This document shows, one piece after another, positions 34,692 to 44,842 of a stretch of DNA of 64,000 nucleotides; position 1 is the first letter of the stretch; the number at the start of each line of letters is the position of its first letter. The stretch comes from Sulfurisphaera javensis (GTDB lineage Archaea; Thermoproteota; Thermoprotei_A; Sulfolobales; Sulfolobaceae), in assembly GCF_041154675.1 (NCBI RefSeq), contig NZ_AP031322.1, positions 1,178,001-1,242,000 on the forward strand, written 5' to 3'. A model generated the notes under the pieces. It searched no databases, was not told the origin of the DNA, and was given only the letters and a program-made list of their open reading frames with translations. A program made the translations under genes and the position numbers.

Positions 34692-35228
34692 TTATGTGTT
34701 TAGTCTTTCTCTCATGTGTAATTGCAATTTTATTTTTTCAGTTATTTTTATTTTTGTTAAAATTTTTTTCATATATTTTTCACTTATGTTTAGGTTTCTT
34801 GATAATCTATTAAATTCTCTTTTATCATAAAGATATAAAGCTACTGCAAGTTTGTATTTAGAGTTTTTAGATTGAAACATTGGATGCGTGTCGATTATAT
34901 CATATAAAAGCAATAATTTTTCATTATTTTCTATAGCTTTTAATGCATTTAGAGAACTTTCTCTTAATAAAGAACCATTATATACGATTATTTTTTCTAA
35001 GCCTTTACGCTTTACAGTTCTAACCTTATTATATTTAGTTATTCTCTCAATTTTCTGAAAGAAATCCGGGTATAGGGACTTTGTGACTAATATGATTTCT
35101 TCATTATTGTCTTGATAATTATCATAAGAGTATATTTTATCTAGTACACTACCGCATTCAGTACATACAAGGTTTCCATTTTTGTAATCCCATACTAAGT
35201 TCTCACTCCCACAATATGGGCATTTCAT
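34692..35228 (-). CDS. tfb3: Transcription factor B paralogue TFB3
   Basis: 178 residues. The N-terminal zinc ribbon is CPYCGSENLVWDYKNGNLVC with a second pair TECG. One degenerate cyclin-like region follows (SSLNALKAIENNEKLLLLYD, YKLAVALYLYDKREFNRLSR). The B-finger and second cyclin repeat of TFB1 are absent. In Sulfolobus TFB3 lies beside the thermosome gene and activates UV-damage genes together with TFB1. Length, truncation and neighbourhood all fit. Confidence 0.85.
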   Translation of the reverse strand: MKCPYCGSENLVWDYKNGNLVCTECGSVLDKIYSYDNYQDNNEEIILVTKSLYPDFFQKIERITKYNKVRTVKRKGLEKIIVYNGSLLRESSLNALKAIENNEKLLLLYDIIDTHPMFQSKNSKYKLAVALYLYDKREFNRLSRNLNISEKYMKKILTKIKITEKIKLQLHMRERLNT

Positions 35229-35292
35229 GATGGAAAATAAACAAATGAGTATATATGATACTTTTAAGTTATAATTGAATATTGAGACTCAG

Positions 35293-35571
35293 ATGAGTGA
35301 AGATATTGACAAAATTATTATATTAAACGATCTAAAACAAAGAGGTAGAAAATCAATAGTAAGTGGTAATTATATTTTTATCTCGATGTCTGATCAATTT
35401 GAATATGTTATATATCCAGTAAATGAAAATAAGGTGCTAAACGTTAGGGAAATAGAAAATTTTGTAGAATTCTCTAGGAAAATTAAGAAAAAAAGTGTAC
35501 TGGCTATAGTTGATAAATATGGGGATGTCACATATTATTTATTATCTGAAATAAATTTAGCTAAGAAGTGA
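35293..35571 (+). CDS. tRNA-splicing endonuclease, structural (non-catalytic) subunit
   Basis: About 92 residues resembling the C-terminal half of EndA: VREIENFVEFSRKIKKKSVL then AIVDKYGDVTYYLLSEI, where catalytic subunits read VxVDxEGDVTYY. The catalytic Tyr-His-Lys set is not evident. In Sulfolobales the endonuclease is a heterotetramer of a catalytic and a short structural subunit. Four intron-bearing tRNAs in this window are its expected substrates. The ATG at 35293 is preferred to an upstream TTG. Coupled to hisS six bases downstream. Confidence 0.72.
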   Translation: MSEDIDKIIILNDLKQRGRKSIVSGNYIFISMSDQFEYVIYPVNENKVLNVREIENFVEFSRKIKKKSVLAIVDKYGDVTYYLLSEINLAKK

Positions 35572-35577
35572 GTGATC

Positions 35578-36855
35578 ATGGTTTCTTACGAACCTGTAAG
35601 AGGAATGAAAGATTATTACGGTGAAGAGCTTTATAAGATAAAGGCAGTTGAGAATGCTTTTATTAAAACAGTAAAACTTGCTGGATATCAAGAAGTAGAA
35701 ACACCTATTCTTGAAGAGTTCGAATTATTCGCATTAAAGGGTGGGGAAGAACTAAGAAACACTATGTATGTATTTAAAGATAAAGCTGAAAGAGAAGTAG
35801 CTCTAAGACCAGAATTCACGCCAAGTATTGTAAGGTTTTACCTTAATTCTTTACAACATCTGCCAAAGCCAATTAGGTTATATTATATAGGTACAGTTTA
35901 CAGGTATGATGAACCACAATTCGGCCGATATAGAGAATTTAGGCAAGCAGGAATAGAACTTTTAGGTTCTTCAAATATTTTGTCAGATATAGAAATATTA
36001 CAGATTATAACAGAAATATATAGAGAGCTAAATTTAATCGATAAAATAAGAATTAAAATCAATAATATTTCATTGGTTCGAAAAATATTAACAAAATTAA
36101 ACCTTGATGATCGTTCTCAAGAACATTTTCTTCACTTAGTTGATAAAAATAAAATTAATGACGCATTATCGATGCTACCTTCTTCAGAATATACAGAGCT
36201 TATAAGGTCTATCCTTGAAGTACGTAAACTTGACGATTTATCATACTCTAAAATAAAGGAAGAAATTGAAGAAAAATACAAACTTAATGATCTAGTTCAA
36301 GATTTAAATCAAATAATTACAATAAGAAATATAATAACTGAGTTTGGAGTAGAAGCTTATATTGATTTAGGATTTGTTAGAGGCTTAGCATATTACACTG
36401 GTTTAATTTTTGAAGTCCTTCATCCATCCGTTTCCTTTAGTATTGCTGGAGGAGGGAGATATGATAATCTTGTAGAACTGTATGGTGGAAGTCCTACTCC
36501 AGCAATAGGATTTGCTATAGGAGTTGAGAGAACTGCTCTCGTGCTCGATAATTTAGCAAAGAAGGAAAATCAACCAAAAATTGGTGTTTTTGTCTTATCA
36601 GATAACGCCATATCATATGCAATAAAAATAATCGATATGTTAAGGCAAAATAATTATATTACAACGATTAACCTAAAATCCGCTTCTGTCACAAAGTTAA
36701 TTCCTTCATATGCTGAAGAAGGATATTCGTTTCTGATATTTATAGGTAAAAAAGAGTTTGAGGAAAAGTCAGTAACATTAAAGAACTTACGCACAAAAGA
36801 GCAAGTAACTATAAAAGAAGATAGACTGGTGGAGTATCTTAAGCAAATAATTTAA
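35578..36855 (+). CDS. hisS: Histidyl-tRNA synthetase
   Basis: About 425 residues of class II. Motif 1 region [13 protein letters not shown], motif 2 [18 protein letters not shown], histidine-specific [12 protein letters not shown] and motif 3 [14 protein letters not shown] with [11 protein letters not shown] are all visible, followed by an anticodon-binding domain. Start at the ATG giving [15 protein letters not shown]; a GTG two codons earlier directly abuts the previous stop. Probably co-transcribed with psmB downstream (20-base gap). Confidence 0.95.
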   Translation: MVSYEPVRGMKDYYGEELYKIKAVENAFIKTVKLAGYQEVETPILEEFELFALKGGEELRNTMYVFKDKAEREVALRPEFTPSIVRFYLNSLQHLPKPIRLYYIGTVYRYDEPQFGRYREFRQAGIELLGSSNILSDIEILQIITEIYRELNLIDKIRIKINNISLVRKILTKLNLDDRSQEHFLHLVDKNKINDALSMLPSSEYTELIRSILEVRKLDDLSYSKIKEEIEEKYKLNDLVQDLNQIITIRNIITEFGVEAYIDLGFVRGLAYYTGLIFEVLHPSVSFSIAGGGRYDNLVELYGGSPTPAIGFAIGVERTALVLDNLAKKENQPKIGVFVLSDNAISYAIKIIDMLRQNNYITTINLKSASVTKLIPSYAEEGYSFLIFIGKKEFEEKSVTLKNLRTKEQVTIKEDRLVEYLKQII

Positions 36856-36875
36856 GTTATCAAATAATCATTTTC

Positions 36876-37484
36876 ATGGGTTATCAAAATATGGAAGAAC
36901 TTCCTGCAACAGCTTTAGGAGTTAAACTCAATGATGGTGTGATTTTAGCTGCTGAGAGAAGACTTAGCTATGGCGGTTTTGTACTTAGTAGAGCTGCTAA
37001 AAAAGTTTTCAAAATAGGTAGATTTGGAATTGCTGGAGCCGGAATAATGGGTGATATTCAAACATTAACACGTGTGATGAATGTTGAAATAAAATATTAT
37101 GAGATGTATAATAATAAACCTATTTCAGTAAAAGCAGCAGCTAAGTTACTTTCTGTAATACTATATCAATATAAATGGACTCCTTTTATATCTGAGCTTT
37201 TATTTGGAGGTATAGATGAAGAGGGACCTAAGTTATTTGTCCTTGATCCCATAGGTTCTCTTATTGAAGATAGTTACGCTGCAGTAGGGTCTGGGGCAAG
37301 AGTTGCAATTGGTGTTTTAGAAGCTGAATATGATCCTAATATGTCACTAGATAAAGGTAAAGAAGTAGTATTGAAGGCATTAAAAGCAGCTATTGAAAGA
37401 GATGTAACATCTGGGGATGGAATAGATATATTAATGATAAAAAGAGATAATACTTCAGCTGAAGATTTTATCAAGTCTTTTTAA
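36876..37484 (+). CDS. psmB: 20S proteasome beta subunit, apparently lacking the catalytic threonine
   Basis: 202 residues with the beta fold: [36 protein letters not shown], and [17 protein letters not shown]. Aligned on GxxxxxDxxIxAxERR and the lysine of AAKKVFKI, the position of Thr1 is alanine ([10 protein letters not shown] falls at position 2). Active subunits read GTTTVG there. Sulfolobales have one active and one inactive beta subunit, and this gene, next to hisS and tfb3, corresponds to the inactive structural one. The proteasome cap PAN is encoded 3.5 kb away. Confidence 0.88.
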   Translation: MGYQNMEELPATALGVKLNDGVILAAERRLSYGGFVLSRAAKKVFKIGRFGIAGAGIMGDIQTLTRVMNVEIKYYEMYNNKPISVKAAAKLLSVILYQYKWTPFISELLFGGIDEEGPKLFVLDPIGSLIEDSYAAVGSGARVAIGVLEAEYDPNMSLDKGKEVVLKALKAAIERDVTSGDGIDILMIKRDNTSAEDFIKSF

Positions 37485-37848
37485 CACAAAAATAAACATG
37501 ATCCATCATATTAAATATTTTATTACTTATTAATCCTTTTTCGCTATATATTTTTACTATTAGCCCATATAGAGATATTTGATCTAGAATTTTATCTCCA
37601 TCTGGTTTCTCATAAAAAATATAACCATGCGCACAGAAATCATTTGAAGTATAGGTAGGTTTTTCTCTAGATATCTCCATCTTTACATTTTCTTCGTTTC
37701 TAAATATATTTATACTATCTAATATATCAAATTCAACTTGGTAATTTTCACAGCTCATTTTTACTATTAATAACCCCTTAAGACTACCTTTATCTATTGA
37801 AGTTATTTTGCATTCGACTTCAAGCTTTCCTTCAGCTTGCAATGCCAT
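37471..37848 (-). CDS. rpo8: RNA polymerase subunit Rpo8 (RpoG)
   Basis: 125 residues of an OB-fold resembling eukaryotic Rpb8: [40 protein letters not shown], then [12 protein letters not shown] and a terminal DHVYFCVKK. Rpo8 is found in crenarchaeal but not euryarchaeal polymerases. Its 3' end overlaps the convergent psmB by 14 bases. The divergent Sm-like gene starts 50 bases away, so the two share a promoter region. Confidence 0.8.
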   Translation of the reverse strand: MALQAEGKLEVECKITSIDKGSLKGLLIVKMSCENYQVEFDILDSINIFRNEENVKMEISREKPTYTSNDFCAHGYIFYEKPDGDKILDQISLYGLIVKIYSEKGLISNKIFNMMDHVYFCVKKT

Positions 37849-37898
37849 ATGCCAATAAATGGTTTAATCTTAAATAATATTAACTATTATTCATTTTG

Positions 37899-38330
37899 AT
37901 GAGTAGCAGAAGAGTAGCAACGGAATTAAACTCCTTACTCGATAAAACAGTTACTGTAAGGCTTATAAATAATAAGATATACTCTGGTACTTTATCATCA
38001 TACGAGTTATCACCATTTATTTTGACGTTAACAAATGCGAAAGATAACGATAATAACAGTTACTATAAAGTCATTTTAAACGGTAGTTCGATAACTGAAA
38101 TTCTAGTAAAATCATCACCTATATTTGATCCAAGAGAATTTGCAGATTTGATTACTAAAGAACTTAATTTAAGGGCAGGTGATGCGAAAGTATATGAAGA
38201 AGCTGGTGTTGTTATAGTTTTGGATAAAATTAAAGTTTCTGAGAACGGAGTTGAAGGGAGCGGACCTTTAGCTCAAAGAGTATATGATCTATATAACGAT
38301 TACATTAATAAAAAGAAGAAAGGAGCATAA
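37899..38330 (+). CDS. Sm-like protein with C-terminal extension (SmAP3-type)
   Basis: 143 residues. The first 75 form the Sm fold: [21 protein letters not shown] (Sm1, given to the glycine) and [16 protein letters not shown] (Sm2 region). A second domain of about 65 residues follows ([39 protein letters not shown]), as in archaeal SmAP3. It likely assembles as a ring that binds RNA. It is followed one base later by the transglycosylase. Confidence 0.82.
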   Translation: MSSRRVATELNSLLDKTVTVRLINNKIYSGTLSSYELSPFILTLTNAKDNDNNSYYKVILNGSSITEILVKSSPIFDPREFADLITKELNLRAGDAKVYEEAGVVIVLDKIKVSENGVEGSGPLAQRVYDLYNDYINKKKKGA

Positions 38331-38331
38331 A

Positions 38332-39780
38332 ATGGTTGGAGAATTCGAAATTAAGGACGAAGATTTAGCTGGAAGAATAGGAATATTGACTACAAAGAAA
38401 GGAAAACTTGAGACACCAGTTTTTTTCCCAGTAATTAATCCATTTAAAACAGAGATAACCATAAAAGATATAGAGAATATAGACTTTAAAAACATAATAA
38501 CTAACGCCTATCTAATTAAGAAAAATATAAATGAAGAAAAAGATATTCATGAAATACTTAATTTTAATGGAGTAATCATGACAGATTCTGGTGCTTATCA
38601 AATACTTCAGTACGGTAACATAGACGTTCTCAATAGAGAAATAGTGGAATATGAAAAAGCAATAAACACTGATATTGCAGTCTTTCTAGATCTTCCTACT
38701 GGAGATACAAATGATAGAAAGGAAGCTGAATATAGTGTAAAAATAACATTAGAAAGGGCAAAAGAGATAGAGGAATTAATCAAAGACGATAATGAAAGAA
38801 TTTGGGTTCATCCAATTCAAGGAGGAAAATTTCTTGATTTAGTTAAATATTCCTCTATTGAAGCTGATAAAAATGAAATATTTAAGATGTTAGCTTTAGG
38901 GAGTCCTACCGTTGTTATGGAAAAATATGAATATTCTTTATTAATTGACATGGTTTTCACTGCAAAAAGTAATGTAAGTCGTGGAAAACCATTTCATTTG
39001 TTTGGTGGGGGTCTTCCACACATAATACCTTTAGTAGTTGCTCTTGGAGTAGATTCATTTGATTCCGCCTCGTACATACTATATGCTAGAGATAATAGAT
39101 ACATAACAAGAAGTAAAGTTTACAGATTAGAAGAACTAGAATATTTTCCATGTTCCTGCCCTGTATGTTCAAAATACACTCCAAAAGATTTGTTAGAGAT
39201 GCCTAAAGAACAAAGAATTAGATTATTAGCTATACATAACTTATATACTATAAAAGAGGAAATTAATGCAACCAAGCAAGCTATAAAAGAGGGAAGATTA
39301 TTTGAGTATGTTCAAGAAAAAGCTTACTCCCATCCTGCTGTATATTCTGCTTTTAAAAGATTATTAAGATACAAAGAATACTTAGAAAAATATGATCCAA
39401 GAGTGAAGGGAAATGTAAAGGGTCTCTTCTTTTTTGATTACAACTCTTTAGAAAGGCCAGAATTGGTAAGACATGATAAATTTTTATTTACTATAAAAAA
39501 GAACAAAGAGAAAGCGATCGTTATATGTAATAAAGAGAAAGCCATGAAATTTTATTCTGAAGATACTGACGTATATTATGTTCATCCGTTTTATGGTATT
39601 ATACCTAAAGAATTAATAGAAGTTTATCCATATTATCAAACAGAGTTTCCAGAGGAAATAGATAAAGAAGTGATTTCTACCGTGAAAAATAAAGTGATAG
39701 ATTTCTTTAAAAGACAACAATACAAAGAGATAAAATTTGAAGAATGCGAAAAATATGATATTACATATATACCCTATTAG
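38332..39780 (+). CDS. tgtA: Archaeosine tRNA-guanine transglycosylase, catalytic part
   Basis: 482 residues. TIM-barrel with [29 protein letters not shown] (catalytic aspartates), [16 protein letters not shown] and a zinc site beginning [14 protein letters not shown]. It exchanges guanine 15 of tRNA for preQ0, the first step to archaeosine. A C1-like domain follows the barrel. The C-terminal PUA region of single-chain enzymes is absent here and appears to be encoded separately at 40452-40982 on the other strand. It overlaps the convergent PAC2 gene by 20 bases. Confidence 0.9.
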   Translation: MVGEFEIKDEDLAGRIGILTTKKGKLETPVFFPVINPFKTEITIKDIENIDFKNIITNAYLIKKNINEEKDIHEILNFNGVIMTDSGAYQILQYGNIDVLNREIVEYEKAINTDIAVFLDLPTGDTNDRKEAEYSVKITLERAKEIEELIKDDNERIWVHPIQGGKFLDLVKYSSIEADKNEIFKMLALGSPTVVMEKYEYSLLIDMVFTAKSNVSRGKPFHLFGGGLPHIIPLVVALGVDSFDSASYILYARDNRYITRSKVYRLEELEYFPCSCPVCSKYTPKDLLEMPKEQRIRLLAIHNLYTIKEEINATKQAIKEGRLFEYVQEKAYSHPAVYSAFKRLLRYKEYLEKYDPRVKGNVKGLFFFDYNSLERPELVRHDKFLFTIKKNKEKAIVICNKEKAMKFYSEDTDVYYVHPFYGIIPKELIEVYPYYQTEFPEEIDKEVISTVKNKVIDFFKRQQYKEIKFEECEKYDITYIPY

Positions 39781-40483
39781 ATCCCTCTTTGGTTAATTCT
39801 TTTTGAACTAGCTCTAGTTGTCTTTGCAATTCTTCTTCTATTTTTCTAGCATCTTCATATAATTCTGAAACATCAACAGTAAGGCTGTAAAGTTTATTAA
39901 TCTCTTCTAAAGCCACTGCAGCTGCGGCAGGATCTATTCTTTCTCTATCAGCGTAAGGTAATAATACTGTAGTAGGGATATCTTCTATTTCAGCATATAT
40001 TGTAAACAAAGCTAATGGTCCAATAATTAATAGCTGTTTTTCCATCAATGGATATGGAAGATTTATCTTGCTTGTTGAGGTCTTTAACCATCTTAAATTA
40101 CTATTATCATTTTTATATCTCTTATCTAGACCTCCTATTAATAACATCTCTGAAACTTCAATTTTCTTTAACCATTTAATAATCTTCTCAGTGAATATAT
40201 TCATTTCTTTCTGTAATGGTAAAAGATGACTAAGCAAAACTAAAATATTATTATTTTTATCGTAAAATAATTCAAAAGGAGTTGCTAATCCGTATTCATC
40301 AATAAATGTTACATCTCTTAAGTACTTTGTTAAAACAAAACCTACTCTTTTCATTCCTAGTTTTAATGCCAGATATCTAGTAGCAATGTAACCAACCTCA
40401 CCAAGAGTCCTAAAACCAGTTATAAATCTAACTCCTTTTAGTTCGTTCTCATTAATTCCCTTCAAAACTATCTTGATCGACAT
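39761..40483 (-). CDS. PAC2-family proteasome assembly chaperone-like protein
   Basis: 240 residues: [51 protein letters not shown] and [20 protein letters not shown] are PAC2 landmarks, as in PbaA/PbaB. The protein ends VYM, a hydrophobic-Tyr-X tail able to dock into proteasome alpha-ring pockets. Its gene lies on one strand with the PUA gene and PAN, all overlapping, so assembly chaperone and proteasomal ATPase are probably co-expressed. Confidence 0.82.
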   Translation of the reverse strand: MSIKIVLKGINENELKGVRFITGFRTLGEVGYIATRYLALKLGMKRVGFVLTKYLRDVTFIDEYGLATPFELFYDKNNNILVLLSHLLPLQKEMNIFTEKIIKWLKKIEVSEMLLIGGLDKRYKNDNSNLRWLKTSTSKINLPYPLMEKQLLIIGPLALFTIYAEIEDIPTTVLLPYADRERIDPAAAAVALEEINKLYSLTVDVSELYEDARKIEEELQRQLELVQKELTKEGSNRVYM

Positions 40484-40982
40484 TTTTTATACCTCTCTTA
40501 ACAATTACAGCTAAACCCCTTTTATATTGTTTTACTTCTTCCCCAGAAACCTTTGCTCTTCCGACACCTAATAGGTTATCATTCTCATCTACAATTAATA
40601 CTTCATCTCCTGCTCTAATATTTTTATCTGCATTAACAACAAATTTACAAAACACATTTCTTCCTTCTCTAATAAAATTAGCAACATCATTTCTTATAAC
40701 AAATCTAAAAGTTGGAGGAGTTGAACATGATTTAATCACTGCTCCACTTAATTCTGTTAATGAAAAGAGATTATCTTGGGCTCTAAGAACTAGATATAGT
40801 TTTTTATCTTCTGTAAGAATAAATCTTATCCTATTTGTAGTTAAAGACTTTTGAATTAAAAAAGAGGAATCTTGGGGAAATAAGCATGAACTAATTTCAT
40901 AAGAAAATTGATAAGTTGCAATATTACGTAAATATTCTAAATCTTCTCTTTGTGCCTTCATGGGCTTACTAAGATTAAACAT
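40452..40982 (-). CDS. Pre-PUA/PUA protein, probable detached C-terminal part of archaeosine transglycosylase
   Basis: 176 residues. Residues 15-90 resemble the C2 domain of archaeal TGT ([20 protein letters not shown]) and residues 95-170 are a PUA domain ([29 protein letters not shown]). The catalytic tgtA gene lies about 0.7 kb away on the opposite strand without these domains, so I read this as the split RNA-binding half. It overlaps PAC2 by 32 bases and PAN by 8 bases. The split arrangement is known in crenarchaea. Confidence 0.72.
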   Translation of the reverse strand: MFNLSKPMKAQREDLEYLRNIATYQFSYEISSCLFPQDSSFLIQKSLTTNRIRFILTEDKKLYLVLRAQDNLFSLTELSGAVIKSCSTPPTFRFVIRNDVANFIREGRNVFCKFVVNADKNIRAGDEVLIVDENDNLLGVGRAKVSGEEVKQYKRGLAVIVKRGIKNVDQDSFEGN

Positions 40983-42153
40983 ATTTTTCTGATCTTTCTG
41001 TAGACTTAGACTTATTATTTTTAGCTCTAATTTTTTCTATCGCTTTTACTAAATCATCCATAGTAATATATCTTCTTCCTTCTCTTATAGCAATGTAACC
41101 AGCTTCTGTACATGCATTCTTAATCTCTGCACCGCTAAAACCATTAGTGAGGCTAGCTAGCACATCATATTTAATTGAACCATCTACTTTCATTTTTTGA
41201 AGATATATTCTAAATATCTCCTTTCTACCCTCATAGTTTGGAAGTGGAACCTCTATTAACCTATCAAACCTCCCAGGTCTTAATAATGCTGGATCAAGAA
41301 TGTCTATTCTATTAGTTGCTGCAATAATTTTCACATTATCTAATGGTTTAAAACCATCAATTTCAGCAAGTAATTGCATTAAAGTTCTTTGAACTTCTCT
41401 TTCTCCACTAGTGCCCATATCAACTCTTTTAGCCCCAATTGCATCAATTTCATCAATGAAAACTATTGAAGGAGCTTTTCTTCTAGCTAACTCAAAGACT
41501 TCTCTTACTATCCTTGCTCCTTCTCCCACAAATTTTTGTGCAAACTCTGAAGCAACCACTTGTATAAACGTCGCATTACTTTCAGCTGCAACAGCCTTAG
41601 CTAGCATAGTTTTCCCAGTTCCTGGAGGACCATATAATAAAACTCCCTTAGGTGGTTCTATCCCAATTTCCCTAAAGAGTTCTGGATTCTTTAATGGTAA
41701 TTCTACTACTTCTACCAGTTCTCTAATTTGTTCGCTTAGTCCACCTATGTCTGAGTAATGTACATTAGGCTTTTCTACTACTTCGAACGATTTTACATAT
41801 ACATCTTCTCTTTCTGGTAAGATTTCAACAATAGTTGACCCTCTCTGAGTTAATGCTACTGAAGTACCGGGCTTTAGCTTCTTTATATCTATATTGGAAG
41901 AAACATTTACAATAAGATTAGGTCCTGAAGAGCTCCTTACTACAACCTTACCATCTGGTAAAATATCTAATACTATAGCTTCAATATATGGTGGAGCTAA
42001 TAGCTTTTCGAGTTCTCCTTTATACCAATTAAGGTCTTGTCTTAGTTTTTCAAGTTCTTTAGTTAACGACTCTATTTTCTCTTCTAATAGTCTAACTATA
42101 GGATCATCACTGTTATAATGCTTAGCCCTATAACTGTCTAACTCGTCTGACAA
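40975..42153 (-). CDS. pan: Proteasome-activating nucleotidase PAN
   Basis: 392 residues: N-terminal coiled coil (about residues 18-52), an OB domain ([20 protein letters not shown]), then an AAA+ module with Walker [15 protein letters not shown], Walker [14 protein letters not shown] and arginine fingers [20 protein letters not shown]. It unfolds substrates and feeds them into the 20S core. The C-terminus KYV has tyrosine in the penultimate place but lysine before it, so the HbYX motif is imperfect. First gene of the PAN-PUA-PAC2 operon. Confidence 0.95.
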   Translation of the reverse strand: MSDELDSYRAKHYNSDDPIVRLLEEKIESLTKELEKLRQDLNWYKGELEKLLAPPYIEAIVLDILPDGKVVVRSSSGPNLIVNVSSNIDIKKLKPGTSVALTQRGSTIVEILPEREDVYVKSFEVVEKPNVHYSDIGGLSEQIRELVEVVELPLKNPELFREIGIEPPKGVLLYGPPGTGKTMLAKAVAAESNATFIQVVASEFAQKFVGEGARIVREVFELARRKAPSIVFIDEIDAIGAKRVDMGTSGEREVQRTLMQLLAEIDGFKPLDNVKIIAATNRIDILDPALLRPGRFDRLIEVPLPNYEGRKEIFRIYLQKMKVDGSIKYDVLASLTNGFSGAEIKNACTEAGYIAIREGRRYITMDDLVKAIEKIRAKNNKSKSTERSEKYV

Positions 42154-42224
42154 TTTACCCCAATAATATCTTTAGTATATTAAAACCTAAAAACGTTTAA
42201 GAGTGGTAATAAAGAGTATATAGT

Positions 42225-42722
42225 ATGCAAAGCCCAGTTACAAAATACTGTGAAATGTGTGGTGCTCCTATAAAAGGTAACGGGATTACTGTAGCTTATG
42301 AAGGTAGTATTATTACTGTATGCTCTTCTTGTTATAATAAAATTAAGAAGTCTGCAAAAATAGTTGACGAAAAAGAATTAAAGAAGAAAGAAGAGAAGAA
42401 AAAAATAAAAACAACGGTACCAAAATTATCAACTGAAGTGGAGTTAGAAGTAGTAGATGATTATTATAAGTTAATAAAAGAAGGAAGAGAAAGACTTAAA
42501 ATGACTCAACAACAATTAGCACAACAACTTAAGGTTTCAGAAAACGTTATAAAAAGATTTGAAAGCGGAAAACTAAAACCAACAATACAACAAGCTAAAC
42601 AATTAGAAAGAATACTTGGGATAAAATTACTTATACCAGTTGAATCTGAAGAAGAAAATGAAGAAACAGACTTTGAACTAACATTGGGTGATGTAGCTAA
42701 CATTAGAGAGGGAAAGAAGTGA
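42225..42722 (+). CDS. mbf1: Multiprotein bridging factor 1
   Basis: 165 residues. N-terminal zinc ribbon [13 protein letters not shown] and CSSCYNKI, a basic linker, then a Cro-type helix-turn-helix ([40 protein letters not shown]). Archaeal MBF1 has the zinc ribbon, unlike the eukaryotic form. It associates with ribosomes or TBP. Its last codons overlap the GTG start of hflX (GTGA), and it is divergent from PAN with 71 bases between starts. Confidence 0.92.
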   Translation: MQSPVTKYCEMCGAPIKGNGITVAYEGSIITVCSSCYNKIKKSAKIVDEKELKKKEEKKKIKTTVPKLSTEVELEVVDDYYKLIKEGRERLKMTQQQLAQQLKVSENVIKRFESGKLKPTIQQAKQLERILGIKLLIPVESEEENEETDFELTLGDVANIREGKK

Positions 42723-43780
42723 AAGCAATTCTGTTTACAGCTGAGGAATATAAAGATGAAGCATTATCATTAGCAGAGACTGCTTTATATGATGTAGTGA
42801 AAATTTATAAGTTACCAAAAAAGCCAAATCCAAATTTTTATATTCAAAAAGATAAGCTAGAAGAGATAAAAAAACTAGACGACGTAGATACTATAATAGT
42901 TTTTGATCTATTAAAATCTAGGCATTTTATAAATCTTAATAAAGAATTATTAGGAAAGAAAATTCTAGATAAAGTCCTTTTATTGCTAGAAATTTTTGCT
43001 TTGCACGCAGGATCAAAAGAAGCTAAACTACAAATAGAATTAGCAAGAATGAAATACGAGTTACCTATCTTAAAAGATCTTTATAAGAAAACTAAGATTA
43101 CCGAACAGCAAGGTCCGTTAGGAGCTGGTGTTTACGGTGTTGAATCTGCCATAAGACTTTATCAAAGAAGAATAGTTAAGATTCGTAAAGAATTAGAAGA
43201 ACTTAAGAAAATAAGAGAGGACCAAATAAAAAGAACAAACTTTAATAGTATAGCAATAGTTGGTTATACTAATGCCGGTAAGACAACGATATTTAACTAT
43301 TTAACTGGTCTTAATCAGAAAGTCGATTCCTCAATGTTTACAACAACTTCTCCTAAAAGATATGCAATACCTTTAGATGGTAAAAAGATACTTTTAGTAG
43401 ATACAGTAGGATTTATTAGAGGTATTCCTCCTCAAATAGTTGAAGCATTCTTTGTAACCTTATCTGAAGCTAAATATGCTAATGCATTATTACTTGTACT
43501 AGATTCCTCTTTATCAAGTACATTGTTAGTTGAAATGTTACAAAGTTCATTAGAGATTTTAAGAGAATTAGGAATTTCTGGTAAGCCTATGATAATAGCA
43601 CTTAATAAAATTGATAAAAACGCTAATGACAATGAACTAAGAGAAAAGATAGATTTAGTTAAAGAACTAAGTAGTACTCTCTATACTCCGGTCATTGATG
43701 TAATACCAGTGTCAGCATTAAAAGGTATAAATATGAATTTATTAAGGGATAGGTTATTAACACTAATACAAACTTCGTAA
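42719..43780 (+). CDS. hflX: GTPase HflX
   Basis: 353 residues. The N-terminal glycine-rich nucleotide-binding loop [14 protein letters not shown] is at about residue 139. G domain: [14 protein letters not shown], switch-[19 protein letters not shown], and NKID near residue 295. HflX binds the large ribosomal subunit and splits stalled ribosomes; the Sulfolobus protein is a structural model of the family. It starts at GTG on the mbf1 stop and precedes trm56 by eight bases. Confidence 0.93.
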   Translation: MKAILFTAEEYKDEALSLAETALYDVVKIYKLPKKPNPNFYIQKDKLEEIKKLDDVDTIIVFDLLKSRHFINLNKELLGKKILDKVLLLLEIFALHAGSKEAKLQIELARMKYELPILKDLYKKTKITEQQGPLGAGVYGVESAIRLYQRRIVKIRKELEELKKIREDQIKRTNFNSIAIVGYTNAGKTTIFNYLTGLNQKVDSSMFTTTSPKRYAIPLDGKKILLVDTVGFIRGIPPQIVEAFFVTLSEAKYANALLLVLDSSLSSTLLVEMLQSSLEILRELGISGKPMIIALNKIDKNANDNELREKIDLVKELSSTLYTPVIDVIPVSALKGINMNLLRDRLLTLIQTS

Positions 43781-43788
43781 TAAAAGAC

Positions 43789-44313
43789 ATTTATGTTTTA
43801 AGATTACATCACAGACCAGAAAGGGACAAAAGAGTAACTACTCACGTTATTTTAGTAGCTAGAGCATTTGGTGCAAAAGGAGTCTTTATCGAAGGAGAGG
43901 ATAAAAATTTACTCAAAAGCATTGAAAAAGTAAAGGAAACTTGGGGAGGAAAATACTTTTTAGTTGAATTTGTGAAAAATCCTAAAAGTTTTGTTGAAAA
44001 ATGGAAAAGAGATGGAGGAATAGTAGTACACTTAACAATGTATGGACTTCCGATAGATAATGTAATTGATAGAATAAATTCAGAAAACAAAAAAATCCTT
44101 ATAATAGTTGGATCTGAAAAAGTAGAAGGCTGGTTCTACTATAATTCAGATTACAACATAGCTATAGGAAACCAACCTCATTCAGAAGTTGCAGCTTTGG
44201 CAATTTTCTTGGATAGAATATATAAGGGTGGAGAACTAAATATACAATTTAGTGATGCAAAATTATCAATTATACCCCAGGAGAAGGGAAAAAAGGTGAT
44301 AAAAAATGAGTAG
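43789..44313 (+). CDS. trm56: tRNA (cytidine-56-2'-O)-methyltransferase Trm56, start codon unusual
   Basis: 174 residues of the SPOUT family that methylates C56 in the T loop of archaeal tRNAs. The conserved [19 protein letters not shown] begins directly after an ATT codon at 43789. Going upstream the frame meets TAG inside hflX without any ATG, GTG or TTG. The downstream ATG at 44038 would remove most of the domain. Other motifs are [29 protein letters not shown] and [15 protein letters not shown] with [16 protein letters not shown]. The gene overlaps tfe by eight bases. Confidence 0.82.
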   Translation: MYVLRLHHRPERDKRVTTHVILVARAFGAKGVFIEGEDKNLLKSIEKVKETWGGKYFLVEFVKNPKSFVEKWKRDGGIVVHLTMYGLPIDNVIDRINSENKKILIIVGSEKVEGWFYYNSDYNIAIGNQPHSEVAALAIFLDRIYKGGELNIQFSDAKLSIIPQEKGKKVIKNE

Positions 44314-44842
44314 TAGAGCTGAAGAGTTAATACTTAGTTTAGCAAAAGATTTAGTAGGAGAGGATGCTACAGAACTCCTTAGGTTTCTTCTAAAGAAAAG
44401 AACGGAAATGACAGATGAAGATATAGCTAAAGAGTTAAACATTAAAGTAAATGAAATTAGAAAGAAGCTTTATTTACTTTCTGATCAAGGATTTATAACT
44501 TATAGAAAAACAAGAGATAAAGATACTGGTTTATTTATTTATTATTGGAAAGTTAACTTAGATCAAATAAACGAATTGTTACTTAATAGAAAAAGACTCG
44601 TATTAGAAAAATTAAAGACTAGGTATGAACAAGAAAAAGATTCCCTTTATTACTATTGTCCTCAAGATAATATACAGTTCAATTTTGACGAAGCCTTAGA
44701 AAACGAATTTAAATGTCCAAAATGTGGTTCTCCATTAGAGTATTATGATTCAGAAAAAACCAAGAAATTCTTAGAGTATAAGATAAAACAGCTTGAAAGC
44801 GAAATAGAAAGAGAGACAAAGCATGGGTCTAATAACCGTTGA
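44306..44842 (+). CDS. tfe: Transcription factor E alpha subunit
   Basis: 178 residues. N-terminal extended winged helix ([40 protein letters not shown]) followed by a zinc ribbon (CPQD...[14 protein letters not shown]) and a short acidic/basic helix. TFE helps TBP and TFB open the promoter. It overlaps trm56 and the methyltransferase (20 bases) in a tight plus-strand run from mbf1 onward. Confidence 0.93.
   Translation: MSSRAEELILSLAKDLVGEDATELLRFLLKKRTEMTDEDIAKELNIKVNEIRKKLYLLSDQGFITYRKTRDKDTGLFIYYWKVNLDQINELLLNRKRLVLEKLKTRYEQEKDSLYYYCPQDNIQFNFDEALENEFKCPKCGSPLEYYDSEKTKKFLEYKIKQLESEIERETKHGSNNR

Noticed and set aside
34692-35228. Full-length TFB gene
   Set aside because: Only a zinc ribbon and one cyclin-like region are present; length and position match TFB3.
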